A stretch of DNA of 39,896 nucleotides from Acrasis kona (taxonomy: Eukaryota > Heterolobosea > Eutetramitea > Acrasida > Acrasidae): the NCBI GenBank assembly GCA_026419775.2, contig JAOPGA020001259.1, forward strand, positions 1-39,896, read 5' to 3'. A program made the translations under genes and the position numbers. Numbering within the stretch: position 1 is the stretch's first letter; each line of letters opens with the position of its first letter. The notes beneath the pieces were generated by a model. That model had not been told where the DNA came from. It was given only the letters and a program-made list of their open reading frames with translations, and searched no databases. Positions 25,955 to 35,403 of the stretch are shown piece after piece.

Positions 25955-28294
25955 ATAGGAATTGCCATTTTTCTAGCCATCTTCTTTACAGAAGTGCTGA
26001 GCTCAACGCCCCGAAATGTCACGTGGGATCCTGTTGCAGTAACCATTAATGGGCAGAGGAAGTTAATTTTGAGTGGAAGTGTCCACTACCCACGCAGTAC
26101 TCCAGTAAGTTAACATTAAGAGCCTGCAAGTAACAACAACCAAGTCAATGTGGGATGATATCATGAAATATACCGCAGCATCAGGCTTGAATACGATCGA
26201 CACCTACGTATTTTGGCATCTGCATGAGCCCACTAAGGGGACATTCGACTGGAGTGGCAACCTTGACCTCATGCAGTTCCTTAAGACTGCTCAAAAATAT
26301 AATCTAGATGTTATCCTTCGCATAGGACCTTATATTTGTGCAGAAATGTAAGTGATTTGTTTAAAGGAAATTGTTTTAACAAGATCAATAGTAACTATGG
26401 AGGCTTTCCAGTATGGCTGAAGGAAATTGAAGGCATTCAATTTAGAACTTATAACCAACCCTTCATGAAGGAGATGGGCGAGTGGGTATCACGCGTCGTT
26501 GATTATGTCAAGCCTCAACTCTCCATTAACGGTGGTAATGTCATCCTTTTACAAATTGAAAACGAATATGGGGATCAGCAGTGGGCACACGGCGATCTAG
26601 GAAAAAAGTACCTTCAATGGTGCATTGACTTTGCAGATAGTCTCAAGCCAGGTGTACCGTGGATCATGTAAGTCATCATCTCACTCAGTGTCACTATAAT
26701 GTATAGGTGTCAAGGATCCGCAGGAAGCGCTCTCAACACAGTGAACGGATTCTATGGTCACGAAAGACTTGGTGAACATTGGAGACTCTATCCTGATCAA
26801 CCAGGAGTTTGGACCGAGAATTGGCCTGGATGGTTTGATTTTTGGAATTACAACCACAACACAAGATCTACTCAAGATGTGGTTTATTCGGTTCTAAGGT
26901 TCTTTGCCATGGGTGGAACAGGAATGAACTATTACATGTGGCATGGAGGAACCAACTTTGGAAGGACTCCCAGCTACTTGGTGACCACTGGATATGACTA
27001 TGATGCACCATTAGATGAATATGGACATCCACATAATCCAAAGTATTCTCAACTATCCCTAATCAACCTACTACTCAAACAACATCAAGACTTTTTGATT
27101 TCGAACGAATGGAAGGGAAAGAGACCAGAGGCAGTACCCCTCGGCGAAAAGGTATTTGCGTACCAACACATTTACTTGCACTCCTCCATTGACTTTTTGT
27201 GTAACGACAATGACAAAGCCACAAATGTCACTTATCGTGGACAAGAATATAAATTAAACGCAAAATCCGTTCTATGGTTGAGATTCGTTCAGGGACAAGT
27301 ACCGATGGTGGTCATCGACAGCAGCGACATTCAATTCGAACCATCGACTCAAACATTTACTCCGTTACCATCGCCTCCCACTCAAATCAAATTCTACACG
27401 GAACCAAACGCTCCGTTCGACTCCAAGGATGTGATCAAATCGAAATCGCCACTCGAGAGCATACAATTCACCAAGGATCTGACAGACTACACGTGGTACG
27501 TCACCACCGTCAAATTCGACGACAAGGACCCAGCATCAAAATTAGTCATTTCAAGAATGGGAGACATTGCACATTTATTCGTGAACGACTCTTACGTGTC
27601 TTCATCTTCCTTTTATCTATCCGGCAACAGAGGCAAGTACGACTCTGATGGATGGAAACAACAAATCGACATTGCCAAACCATTAACCCCAGGCAATGTG
27701 TACAAGATTGCAATCCTCACCGCCGTAGTGGGTCTCACTAAAATCGAGGGCGAAATTGCAGGAGATAACTTGGCTGATGATAAGAGAGGTATCTGGGGTA
27801 AAGTTACGCTCGGTAACAAGGACATTACCGATAATGGTTGGTCGATCCAGCCAGGAACTGCTGGCGAATACCATCAGATATACTCCAACGATGGTTATTC
27901 CAAAGTAGAGTGGAGCGATCGATTGGATCAAGCGCTGCGTAAGCCATTGACTTGGTATAGCTTATCCTTCAACACTCCACAAAATCTACAGGCACCTCTT
28001 GTGTTGGATGTTTCTGGGCTATCCAAGGGTATTGCGTGGGTGAATGGTAAGTGTTTGGGTAGGTATAGCAATCTACCTACCAAGGTGATGAACTTTAAAC
28101 AGAGGCCACCATGGATGGAACCTGTCATGGTGGAACCTTCTAATGGCGGTCCTACTCAGAGGTATTATCATATACCAAGGGATTGGTTGAATGGGGATAG
28201 CAACAGAGTGGTGTTGTTTGAGGAATTGGGTGCAAAGATTGATGAAGTTAGATTGGCCACCGTTAGTTATCGATATATTGGGCACCGTTTTTAA
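25940..28294 (+). CDS. Secreted GH35 beta-galactosidase (plant BGAL-like, 743 aa)
   Basis: Four exons: 25940-26104, 26145-26347, 26392-26667 and 26707-28294, with introns of 40, 44 and 39 nt; the sum is exactly 744 codons. I use the ATG at 25940 rather than the in-frame 25913, because it opens a proper signal peptide (MIGKQIGIAIFLAIFFTEV). The GH35 core shows SGSVHYPRSTP, TYVFWHLHEPTKG, RIGPYICAEI, NYGGFPVWL, the acid/base Glu in LLQIENEYG, the nucleophile Glu in TENWPGWFD, and GGTNFGRTP. C-terminal jelly-roll domains include NGKCLGRY. It removes terminal beta-linked galactose from polysaccharides or glycans outside the cell or in lysosomes. The stop codon overlaps AATAAA. It is followed after 159 bp by the GH16 gene. 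Confidence 0.95.
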
Positions 28295-28453
28295 TAAATG
28301 AATTGCTTTTGAGATTGCTCTTTTTGTATTTTTCTGTTTGCGGGTTAACTTGTTGTATGCGACATTCAATCTCCGTGACATGTGAATCTTTGAGTATTGT
28401 TACAACGATTTGTCCTTTTACCCTTATTTACATAAAACAAACGCAATCACAAC

Positions 28454-29637
28454 ATGAAGATAGCACTTGCTTTGCTTTTAATAATCGCAGTATCATTTGG
28501 TGATGATAGATCCACTGCTTGCAAGATTCACAACGACTGCAACGAAGCCCTCATATTTAGCGATGATTTCGATGTGTTGAACACAAGAACGTGGAAGCAC
28601 GAGGTAGTAGATATATTTGGTGAAGCTAAATTGTTTGTAGGTCACTCTAGGAGGTGGAGGAAACTGGGAATTTGAGTTGTACGTAAACAATAGAACTACT
28701 AGTTACGTGAAAGATTCTGTTCTTTACTTGCACCCACGTACAACAGCCTCCGTTTATGGGAACGACATCACACAACCTGGTTTTGAGATTAATCTTTGGG
28801 GAGGTGCACCAGATGGTTGCACTAACAATGGATTTTATGGTTGTCAGAGAGGCACAGGAGGCGGAAACATTGTAAATCCAATCACCTCCGCTCGTATCAA
28901 CACTATCAATTCCTTCTCCTTCAAGTACGGAAGAGTTGAAGTAAGGGCAAAGCTACCACTAGGTGACTGGATTTGGCCAGCAATTTGGTTGCTACCAGTC
29001 GACAACATGTACGGTGGCTGGCCTGCCTCCGGTGAAATTGATTTGTTAGAATCTAGAGGAAACCAAAACTACGCAGGCATTAAAGATGGAGGAGTAGAAG
29101 GATACTCAACCACTCTACATTGGGGACCAGATTGGGCACACAATGCTTACGACCTCACTCACGGCAGTTACAAGGCACCACAAGGTCTTCTCAGCGACGA
29201 CTTCCACATTTACGGAATGTACTGGGATGAAGAAAGGTTGGTCACTTATATTGACAATCCAAACAATGTACGTAGTGCTCTATTTTTGTTATTGTAACAC
29301 AAGTCAGATTGTATTTAATACAAGTTTATCAGTTGACTTTTGGAACAATGCCATCAGCAAGGGTCAAAAGTGGGAGAACCTGTCCAAGCCCTGGACTAAG
29401 AAGTCACCATTCGACCAGGAGTTCTACTTGATCATGAATGTAGCCGTCGGAGGTGTTAATGGATACTTCCCTGATGTAGGAGCCAAGCCATGGTCCAACA
29501 AGAGCCCACACGCAAGTGCAGAGTTCTGGTCAAACAGAGATAAGTGGGAGCAAACATGGAAGGGCGACAATGTAGCCATGAAAGTGGACTCTGTGAAAGT
29601 ATGGTCCACCAAATCAACGACTTATACCAAAAAATAA
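28454..29637 (+). CDS. Secreted GH16 beta-1,3(4)-glucanase-like glycosidase (368 aa)
   Basis: Exons 28454-28603, 28641-29267 and 29308-29637, with introns of 37 and 40 nt; the total is 369 codons. The signal peptide is MKIALALLLIIAVSFG. Joining exons 1 and 2 gives WKHE-VTLGGGGNWEF, and exons 2 and 3 give YIDNPNN-IVFNTSLSVDFW, both typical of the family. The GH16 catalytic motif ExDxxE is present as GEIDLLESRGN. Other landmarks are FKYGRVEVRAKLP, WPAIWLLP, TTLHWGPD, FHIYGMYWDEE and LIMNVAVGGVNGYFPD. It likely cleaves beta-1,3-glucans of prey walls or the organism's own cyst wall. No carbohydrate-binding module. The stop overlaps AATAAA. Confidence 0.94.
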
Positions 29638-30491
29638 ATTCCATCAACAACTGTTACGAGCAAATAAAACATAAATAGTTGATCACCACTGAGTTGACCA
29701 GAATGTCACGTTTACAAAAACTAACCTAGTAGAGTAACTTCGAATGTGATCAAGTTGCGAATTGATCAGCACGTCAACAGTAGCGAATGTTAAACGTGGA
29801 GAACTTTCATGCCTGGACAACAACTCTATCACACATATGGAACAGAAGAGAATAAGACATTTCCAGACTTTGTGGACTTTTTACGATATTACACATTATC
29901 GGTGCCACAAATCAAACGGTATAGTTAATTTGATGGTCACAGTATGAGAAAATGCTAAAGTTTATTGTGGAGTAATTTAAAAACTTTAATGTATAACTGG
30001 TGGGGAGAGTTTCGATATCAATAAATGTAACATTTCTACTTCAAGTCAAACAGCTTAATTAACTGTAAACATCTTGCTTGAGAAGAACATGATTCAATTT
30101 TCAAATTCAACACTGGCAATTAAAGGCAATCAGCAGTTGTGAGAAATGCAGGTTTCGTTTTGTGCTGATTTGAACCAGTTGACCCTAAAAGTATGATTCA
30201 ATCAATCTACACCCCTCTTCAATGTTCTTGTGATATTATCATAATAAACTATTGCTGCATTAAAACCATTATCAACTTACTTTTGGATATCAGCATTGAT
30301 CTTAACCAGATCGTAGGTGCCGTCAGAGTATCATTTCGGAGTGGGATAGATCTTTATATTGTGTTTTCTTGTTCATATTGTGATGTCCTATTGTAAGCAT
30401 TGTCGGAGTATCATTTCGGAGTGGGATAGATTTAATATAACTATGGCGCATAAGATAAATTTTCCACATATTTCATTAATCAGAACAAATC
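29638..30491. promoter_or_regulatory. 854-bp intergenic region with a duplicated promoter element
   Basis: A 26-bp direct repeat (GAGTATCATTTCGGAGTGGG plus ATAGAT) occurs at 30326-30351 and 30406-30431, exactly 80 bp apart, 61-166 bp upstream of the ATG at 30492. Both copies match perfectly while the sequence between them does not, suggesting a conserved regulator site or recent duplication. A short frame at about 29810 (MPGQQLYHTYGTEENKTFPD) looks protein-like but ends at once. Otherwise I see nothing. Confidence 0.55.
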
Positions 30492-31392
30492 ATGAAAAGT
30501 GTGGTAATCTTTTTATTTACATTGTTGATCGTCAACGTATGTATTGCTATTAACCCGATCAACGTACCCGTTGAGATTGGCAAAGACTTCTACAATATCA
30601 GAGGAGATTGGTTTGAGGTAATTCAAGGTGTAAAGTATAACTTGAGTAAGTATATCAAGTACACACGTTTCTGATTTTTAAGGAACACACATGTCTTTGA
30701 TCCGTCTTGCAAGTGGTAAATTTCTAGTGATTGATACCATCGAAATGAATAATGAGTTGAAGAGCAATATCGATAAGTTGACAAACAATGGATCGCTAAT
30801 TGAGGCAGTTGTTGCGGTGCATCCCTTCCATACTACCTTCTTTAAACCATTCTACGCCATCTACAACAGAACAGCAAGTGGCAGGCCCATTAGATACTTT
30901 GGAACCCCTAGACATTTGAGAAACATCAAGGACGTTCACTGGGACGGAGACCTCACTAATCCATCTATACGCAAATTATGGAATCCAGAGGTGGACATTC
31001 AAATCCCAAAAGCAACTGAATTCATTAATCCCCAACCTGAGGAGTCTAATCACTTTAGTGGAGCATTTGCATTCCATAGACCAAGTAAAACTGTTCACAT
31101 TGATGATACTTTCATCTATGCCGAAGATGATGGTCCCGAGGTTGCACTTCTAGGGGCTAAAAAAGGTGATTTAATAATCCATCCTGATGTGGACAACGGA
31201 ATCAAACAATACCACAACGCACCGTACGAGTTCAGAGACTGGGTTTACCAAATCATCAAAGATTTCCAATTTGAAAACATTCTCACAGCACATTGTGGAA
31301 ATCTAATTGGAGGTGGATACAAGAAGCTCCAACAAACTATCGACAATGCTTCTGATTTGTTTAAAAAGCTTGCAGACAAGAGAAAGAACTAA
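30492..31392 (+). CDS. Secreted DUF4336-like (metallo-hydrolase-fold) protein (287 aa)
   Basis: Exons 30492-30645 and 30683-31392 with a 37-nt intron; the join reads KYNLRTHMSLIRLASGKF in frame. The signal peptide is MKSVVIFLFTLLIVNVCIA. The layout RTHMSLIRL, then VVAVHPFHTTFFKPFYAIYN, then FAFHRPSKTVHIDDTFIYAE resembles the DUF4336 family, which has a metallo-beta-lactamase-like fold. HPFH and the later His/Asp residues could bind metal, although the full HxHxDH motif of true metallo-beta-lactamase enzymes is absent. Substrate unknown. Its upstream region carries the 26-bp direct repeat. AATAAA directly follows the stop. Confidence 0.65.
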
Positions 31393-31590
31393 AATAAACT
31401 TGCATTCATAACAATTCCTGTGTAATCCCCTAAAAATGCGAGTAAGTTGATGTGATGTTTCTATAGATTTGTTTATGTTAGATTCCATTGTATGTTTAAA
31501 TGAATGTAGTTCGTTATCAATAAACAATTTCTTTAAAATTAAATGTGATGTTTATTATTTTCTCTTCTTTGAGGTTTGTCTTTTTTCAAA

Positions 31591-31687
31591 TTAGTGTCTT
31601 ACTAATCGATGGTCGATGTCGGCGTAGCGGACAGCTACCTGAGTCCAGGGCTTGTCCCTTCTATCAAAGTTTGATCAGTTGTTACTG
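31591..31687 (+). ncRNA. Candidate structured RNA: six consecutive short hairpins
   Basis: Back-to-back perfect stem-loops: TTAGT-GTCTT-ACTAA (31591), TCGA-TGG-TCGA (31606), GTAGC-GGACA-GCTAC (31624), AGGG-CTTGT-CCCT (31647), ATCA-AAGTT-TGAT (31663) and CAGT-TGTT-ACTG (31676). The block is more GC-rich than its surroundings. A T5 run at 31703-31707 could terminate Pol III. It matches no tRNA, 5S, U1, U2, U4, U5 or U6 pattern that I know. Strand is undetermined because hairpins read on both. The rest of 31393-32004 shows no gene. Confidence 0.35.
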
Positions 31688-32004
31688 TTAATGGGGTTGT
31701 TGTTTTTAAATATAATTACGGTAATCCAAGGCCTAATTGAATAACAACTGTTCGAAGTCATTCATTTTCTTTTCTTGATTACTTATGTATGACTACAGCT
31801 AAATTCTGTTTTATAACCCTAACGCATAAAGGTCTGCTTTCTTATACTCTAAGCATAAAGTTCTCACCTTGTGTACTTACTTTACCAATCCTTATTGCTC
31901 AAGTATACACACTGTGAGTCCACAGGACTTCCACTCAATTGTATGGTTGACCTACTTCCATTTCGTGACAACATTAATTTAAAATTTTGTCTAAAACATT
32001 GTAA

Positions 32005-33537
32005 ATGGATGACAGTTCACAGTTTGATTACCTACTTTCAGATGAAGAGATCATTCGTATGATAATTGGAGGATCCTTTGTGGCCGCATTAATATTAGCA
32101 GTCGCTTACGTAGTGCACCTCACAAATTTCATGTTCGTAGTTCGTAATTTACGGAGCAGAATCGTCGCGATCCTCCCAAAATTTAACAGGACCCACACAT
32201 TCGTACCGATTATTGTATATTTACAAATAGCCCTATTCACATTGTCGTGTGTGTTTTTCAAACGAGTACGGACAATACGTTTATTGGAGAATTATGCACC
32301 AGCGGTGTCATCTGGCCAAGTTTATCGTTTTATAACTTCGGCACTTATACACTCTGACATGTTTAGTCTAACAAACAATGTAGCAGCATTCGCTTCATTG
32401 GGCGTAATGTTAGAAGAGTGGATTGGAAGTACAAAAATCATGGTAATATTTTTATTGTCTAATAGTATATTGTCTGCTTTTTATTTTATTTCAAACCCAC
32501 TTTCACATACATTCGGAGCATCTAATGTAGTATTCTCCTTTATCGGAGCTTCCTTCTACATCATCTTTTTCAAATTTAGCATTATCAAGACTGACAAAAA
32601 GACGGCACATGATACTTTTGTAAATTATTCACTACAATTCCTGGTTCGATATACCTTAATCGGTGTGATATTGTCTAGATATGATATTGTTTCTGCACTC
32701 TTGTCCTATTGTGTTGGTTTCCTTACTTGCTTAATCATGTCTAGTGGTGGTCAAAGGGTCAGATACGTTTTAGCCGCTTATGCTGTCATTACTTTTGCAC
32801 TGATAACATACACGCAGTTGATTGAAATCCACGATATTGATGTAGAGTTGACTGGGTTGCGAAGGTGTTACAAAAAAAGCGTCGATGACAGCAGCGTCTT
32901 TTTATCAAAAGATTACACCGAGAATGAAGATTATTTTACTAAAAGAAACTATGCGTATGAAGTACAGAGACATGTAGTTCCTTCTTGGTTGAGATGCCTA
33001 GATCTTTCTGAAAAAGTACAAATCCGTAATTTAACTCTCGTGAGGGATCAAAAAGATATGCTTTGGTCATACCACAACTTGTTCAAATCTAACATTGATT
33101 TGTGGTCTTCTTATTCTAAAATGTTTCAAGAAGAGCAGAGCGATATTCTAAGGAGGGCAACGATAGATAAAACAGAGCAATTTATTAAACAAAAAGCATC
33201 GCATGACACCAGCATGGTGGTATATTCGTCAACAATTGATGGTTATGATGCGCAGGTGTGGTGGTTGTATTATCTAAAATATGTATTGAATGTCTTGCTC
33301 ACACTGTCTGCGCTAGTCATCGTATTTGTTCAAATGTTTCCTAATCACTCAATATCTTTATACGTCAAATCCAAATGGGACTTTATTATGTACAAGATTG
33401 TTTTATTTGCATATAAATCTAATCATAACTTGAAGAGCATTAAATCTCCGAAACCCACAACAACCAATGTTATTGAACTGAATAACAATTTTGAACCAGG
33501 ATTTGAAAAGATGGGGACTGATCAAGACTTGATGTAA
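32005..33537 (+). CDS. Rhomboid-like multi-pass membrane protein, probably catalytically inactive (510 aa)
   Basis: Intronless. A first membrane span lies near residues 18-40, then the rhomboid-like core, about 65-280. GQVYRFITSALIHSDMF-SLTNN corresponds to the family's W-R-x-x-T-x-x-x-x-H...N block (His116, Asn125 kept). GASNVVFSFIGAS holds the Gly-x-Ser catalytic motif (Ser173). In the last core helix, where active rhomboids have AHLGG, this protein reads SYCVGFL, so the general-base His is replaced by Tyr235. A long lumenal or cytosolic region (about 280-415) and a final span (VLLTLSALVIVFVQMF) follow. Most likely a pseudoprotease of the iRhom/Derlin kind, with a role in ER quality control or trafficking. 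The stop overlaps AATAAA. Confidence 0.7.
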   Translation: MDDSSQFDYLLSDEEIIRMIIGGSFVAALILAVAYVVHLTNFMFVVRNLRSRIVAILPKFNRTHTFVPIIVYLQIALFTLSCVFFKRVRTIRLLENYAPAVSSGQVYRFITSALIHSDMFSLTNNVAAFASLGVMLEEWIGSTKIMVIFLLSNSILSAFYFISNPLSHTFGASNVVFSFIGASFYIIFFKFSIIKTDKKTAHDTFVNYSLQFLVRYTLIGVILSRYDIVSALLSYCVGFLTCLIMSSGGQRVRYVLAAYAVITFALITYTQLIEIHDIDVELTGLRRCYKKSVDDSSVFLSKDYTENEDYFTKRNYAYEVQRHVVPSWLRCLDLSEKVQIRNLTLVRDQKDMLWSYHNLFKSNIDLWSSYSKMFQEEQSDILRRATIDKTEQFIKQKASHDTSMVVYSSTIDGYDAQVWWLYYLKYVLNVLLTLSALVIVFVQMFPNHSISLYVKSKWDFIMYKIVLFAYKSNHNLKSIKSPKPTTTNVIELNNNFEPGFEKMGTDQDLM

Positions 33538-33668
33538 TAAAATTGTTTTCCAAAGAGTATTATTAACTTTTGTAAAAAAGTCCTATACGCACGAGTATGG
33601 AAAGTGCGGGTGATTATTATTGTCCTCTAGATACATTTGTGTACATTGTATTCTATTATCGGCTGATT

Positions 33669-33678
33669 TATATAAATA
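33669..33678 (+). promoter_or_regulatory. TATA box of the protease-lectin gene
   Basis: TATATAAATA, 72 bp upstream of the ATG at 33751. Confidence 0.5.
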
Positions 33679-33750
33679 CCGATTCTATTATTAATTAATT
33701 TCACTGTATCTCTCAATCCATCTACAATTGAGCTACCATAAAATTAAAAG

Positions 33751-34953
33751 ATGAAATACAATATAGTCGTGTATGCTCTACTGCTTTGCAATTATGCACT
33801 AGCTATATACAATGGCGAACCCACAACGATCAGTACCTACCCACATAATGTCCACATGATGGTGAACCCATGGACAAACAATTCATATACATGCGGAGGA
33901 GCTTTAATATCAAACAAATACATCCTAACAGCTGGACATTGCTCATTTGGTGACACGTACAAAGTAATACTTGGAAAGACAGACTATAGCGGTTACACCT
34001 CTTCAGACCTTCGCGACATTAAGAGCAAAGTCCGTCCAGATGATTTTGGTTCAAAAGGGTTCGACTATGATGACGTTGCGGTGTTCGAATTATCAGTTCC
34101 GCTGAAGGGGGAAGTTCCTGGTTCCATTGAATTCATGCCTATAGCAATTCAAGCCCCACCTGTAGGAACCATTATGGATATGTCGGGGTATGGCCAAATA
34201 GCTAAAGAAACTTCAACCACCATCCTTCACAAGGGTACTATCAAAGTAGCTCCCGACAGCGACTGTAGCACATTCCCGTACTACAATAAGGGAGTATCGT
34301 TCTGCACCAATAATGCAACTGTTAATACATGTGCAGGAGACTCTGGAATTCCTTTTGTTGTGAAGCCCGTAGGTTATCCACGTTGGATCTCTGTAGGTAT
34401 TGGAAGTTACTCACACAGTGGAGGCTGTGGCGTAAAGGAGGCTGATTCAGTTGTTAGCAAAGTTGCGAGCATGATCAAGTTTATTAAAGATAATACATTA
34501 TCAGCACCACCTACATTCGTAGACCTCACATATCATGGCTCGAGTGCGCCGACCTTATCATGTCCCAATGGATACAACCTTTATTTAAACTATTGTTACA
34601 AACTTTTTACAAATTCAATATCTTATACTGATGCGAATCAATATTGCAGAAGCCAGGGAGGATATTTGGCTTCAATCACAACATGGCAAATGAATTCTTG
34701 GATTTATAATTTCATACCGGCTACGTGTGCAGAATTTTGGATTGGTGGTTCTCGTTCCTCAAATACTGCCAGTTTCAGATGGGAGGACTCGCGTTCTTGG
34801 TCTTATACGAATTTTGACAACAACTATCCGAAGTCTAACGCCAACTATGTATCATTTATGCGCGGGTCACAATTTGGTACACCTGGAAAGTGGAGAACAA
34901 TTACAAACCTATACCTTAAACCATTCTTATGTGAGATAGCACCATTGGCCTAA
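33751..34953 (+). CDS. Secreted S1-family serine protease fused to a C-type lectin-like domain (400 aa)
   Basis: Intronless. Signal peptide residues 1-18 end in ALA; residue 19 begins IYNG, the position of the IVGG activation terminus. The chymotrypsin-fold protease (19-about 248) has the full triad: His63 (LTAGHC), Asp108 (YDDVAVFEL) and Ser198 (CAGDSGIP). The residue six before the catalytic Ser (the S1-pocket position) is Asn, so trypsin-like Arg/Lys specificity is not expected. After a short linker, a C-type lectin-like domain (271-395) follows: CPNGYNLYLNYCYK, FWIGGSR, LCE. It lacks recognisable EPN/QPD and WND calcium-sugar motifs, so it may bind protein or act without calcium. AATAAA directly follows the stop. 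Confidence 0.92.
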   Translation: MKYNIVVYALLLCNYALAIYNGEPTTISTYPHNVHMMVNPWTNNSYTCGGALISNKYILTAGHCSFGDTYKVILGKTDYSGYTSSDLRDIKSKVRPDDFGSKGFDYDDVAVFELSVPLKGEVPGSIEFMPIAIQAPPVGTIMDMSGYGQIAKETSTTILHKGTIKVAPDSDCSTFPYYNKGVSFCTNNATVNTCAGDSGIPFVVKPVGYPRWISVGIGSYSHSGGCGVKEADSVVSKVASMIKFIKDNTLSAPPTFVDLTYHGSSAPTLSCPNGYNLYLNYCYKLFTNSISYTDANQYCRSQGGYLASITTWQMNSWIYNFIPATCAEFWIGGSRSSNTASFRWEDSRSWSYTNFDNNYPKSNANYVSFMRGSQFGTPGKWRTITNLYLKPFLCEIAPLA

Positions 34954-35403
34954 AATAAAATACAAATTTAAAAAGTTATTTAATGTGGTCAGATTTGTTG
35001 GAACCTACTGTTACTCCTCCTTTATAAAAGCGAGTCTATTGGTATTAATTTACGCCTAAACTTTGAATGTCTTTATAGTTTCTAAAAGATTTCTTTGCAC
35101 TCGACAAAAAATTGTATATGTTTATCCAAAAGCTGTTGTCAAACTCCTTCCAGAAGTATAGTAACTCAAAAAGTTATTCTACTCCAACAAGTGCGGTGTT
35201 TGTTTGAACTGAATATTTTTAAACACAAGGAGAAGGCAGTGTTTGCAAAGGGTTGTTATGCATTTATTTGATTTGGCCGAGATATTTCATTGCTCCTTCA
35301 TGACTGCCTCCACATTCAAATTCTTGCCTTTTGTTCTTTGCATCATTGTAATGAAGGATCGCTCACTCTTAGTTGACACTTTATTAAGTTGTAGCACTTA
35401 AAA
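34954..35403. other. Intergenic region
   Basis: AT-rich. No ORF, RNA or repeat that I can support. It carries the 3' flank of the protease-lectin gene and the promoter of the NTPase gene. Confidence 0.5.

Noticed and set aside
29810-29927. Short frame beginning MPGQQLYHTYGTEEN, possibly a SET-domain remnant
   Set aside because: Only about 39 codons, no splice partner found, and the resemblance to the SET motif is too loose to annotate.
31599-31680. tRNA or spliceosomal snRNA in the hairpin block
   Set aside because: No cloverleaf, no B box (GGTTCGAANCC), and none of the conserved U1-U6 sequence blocks.
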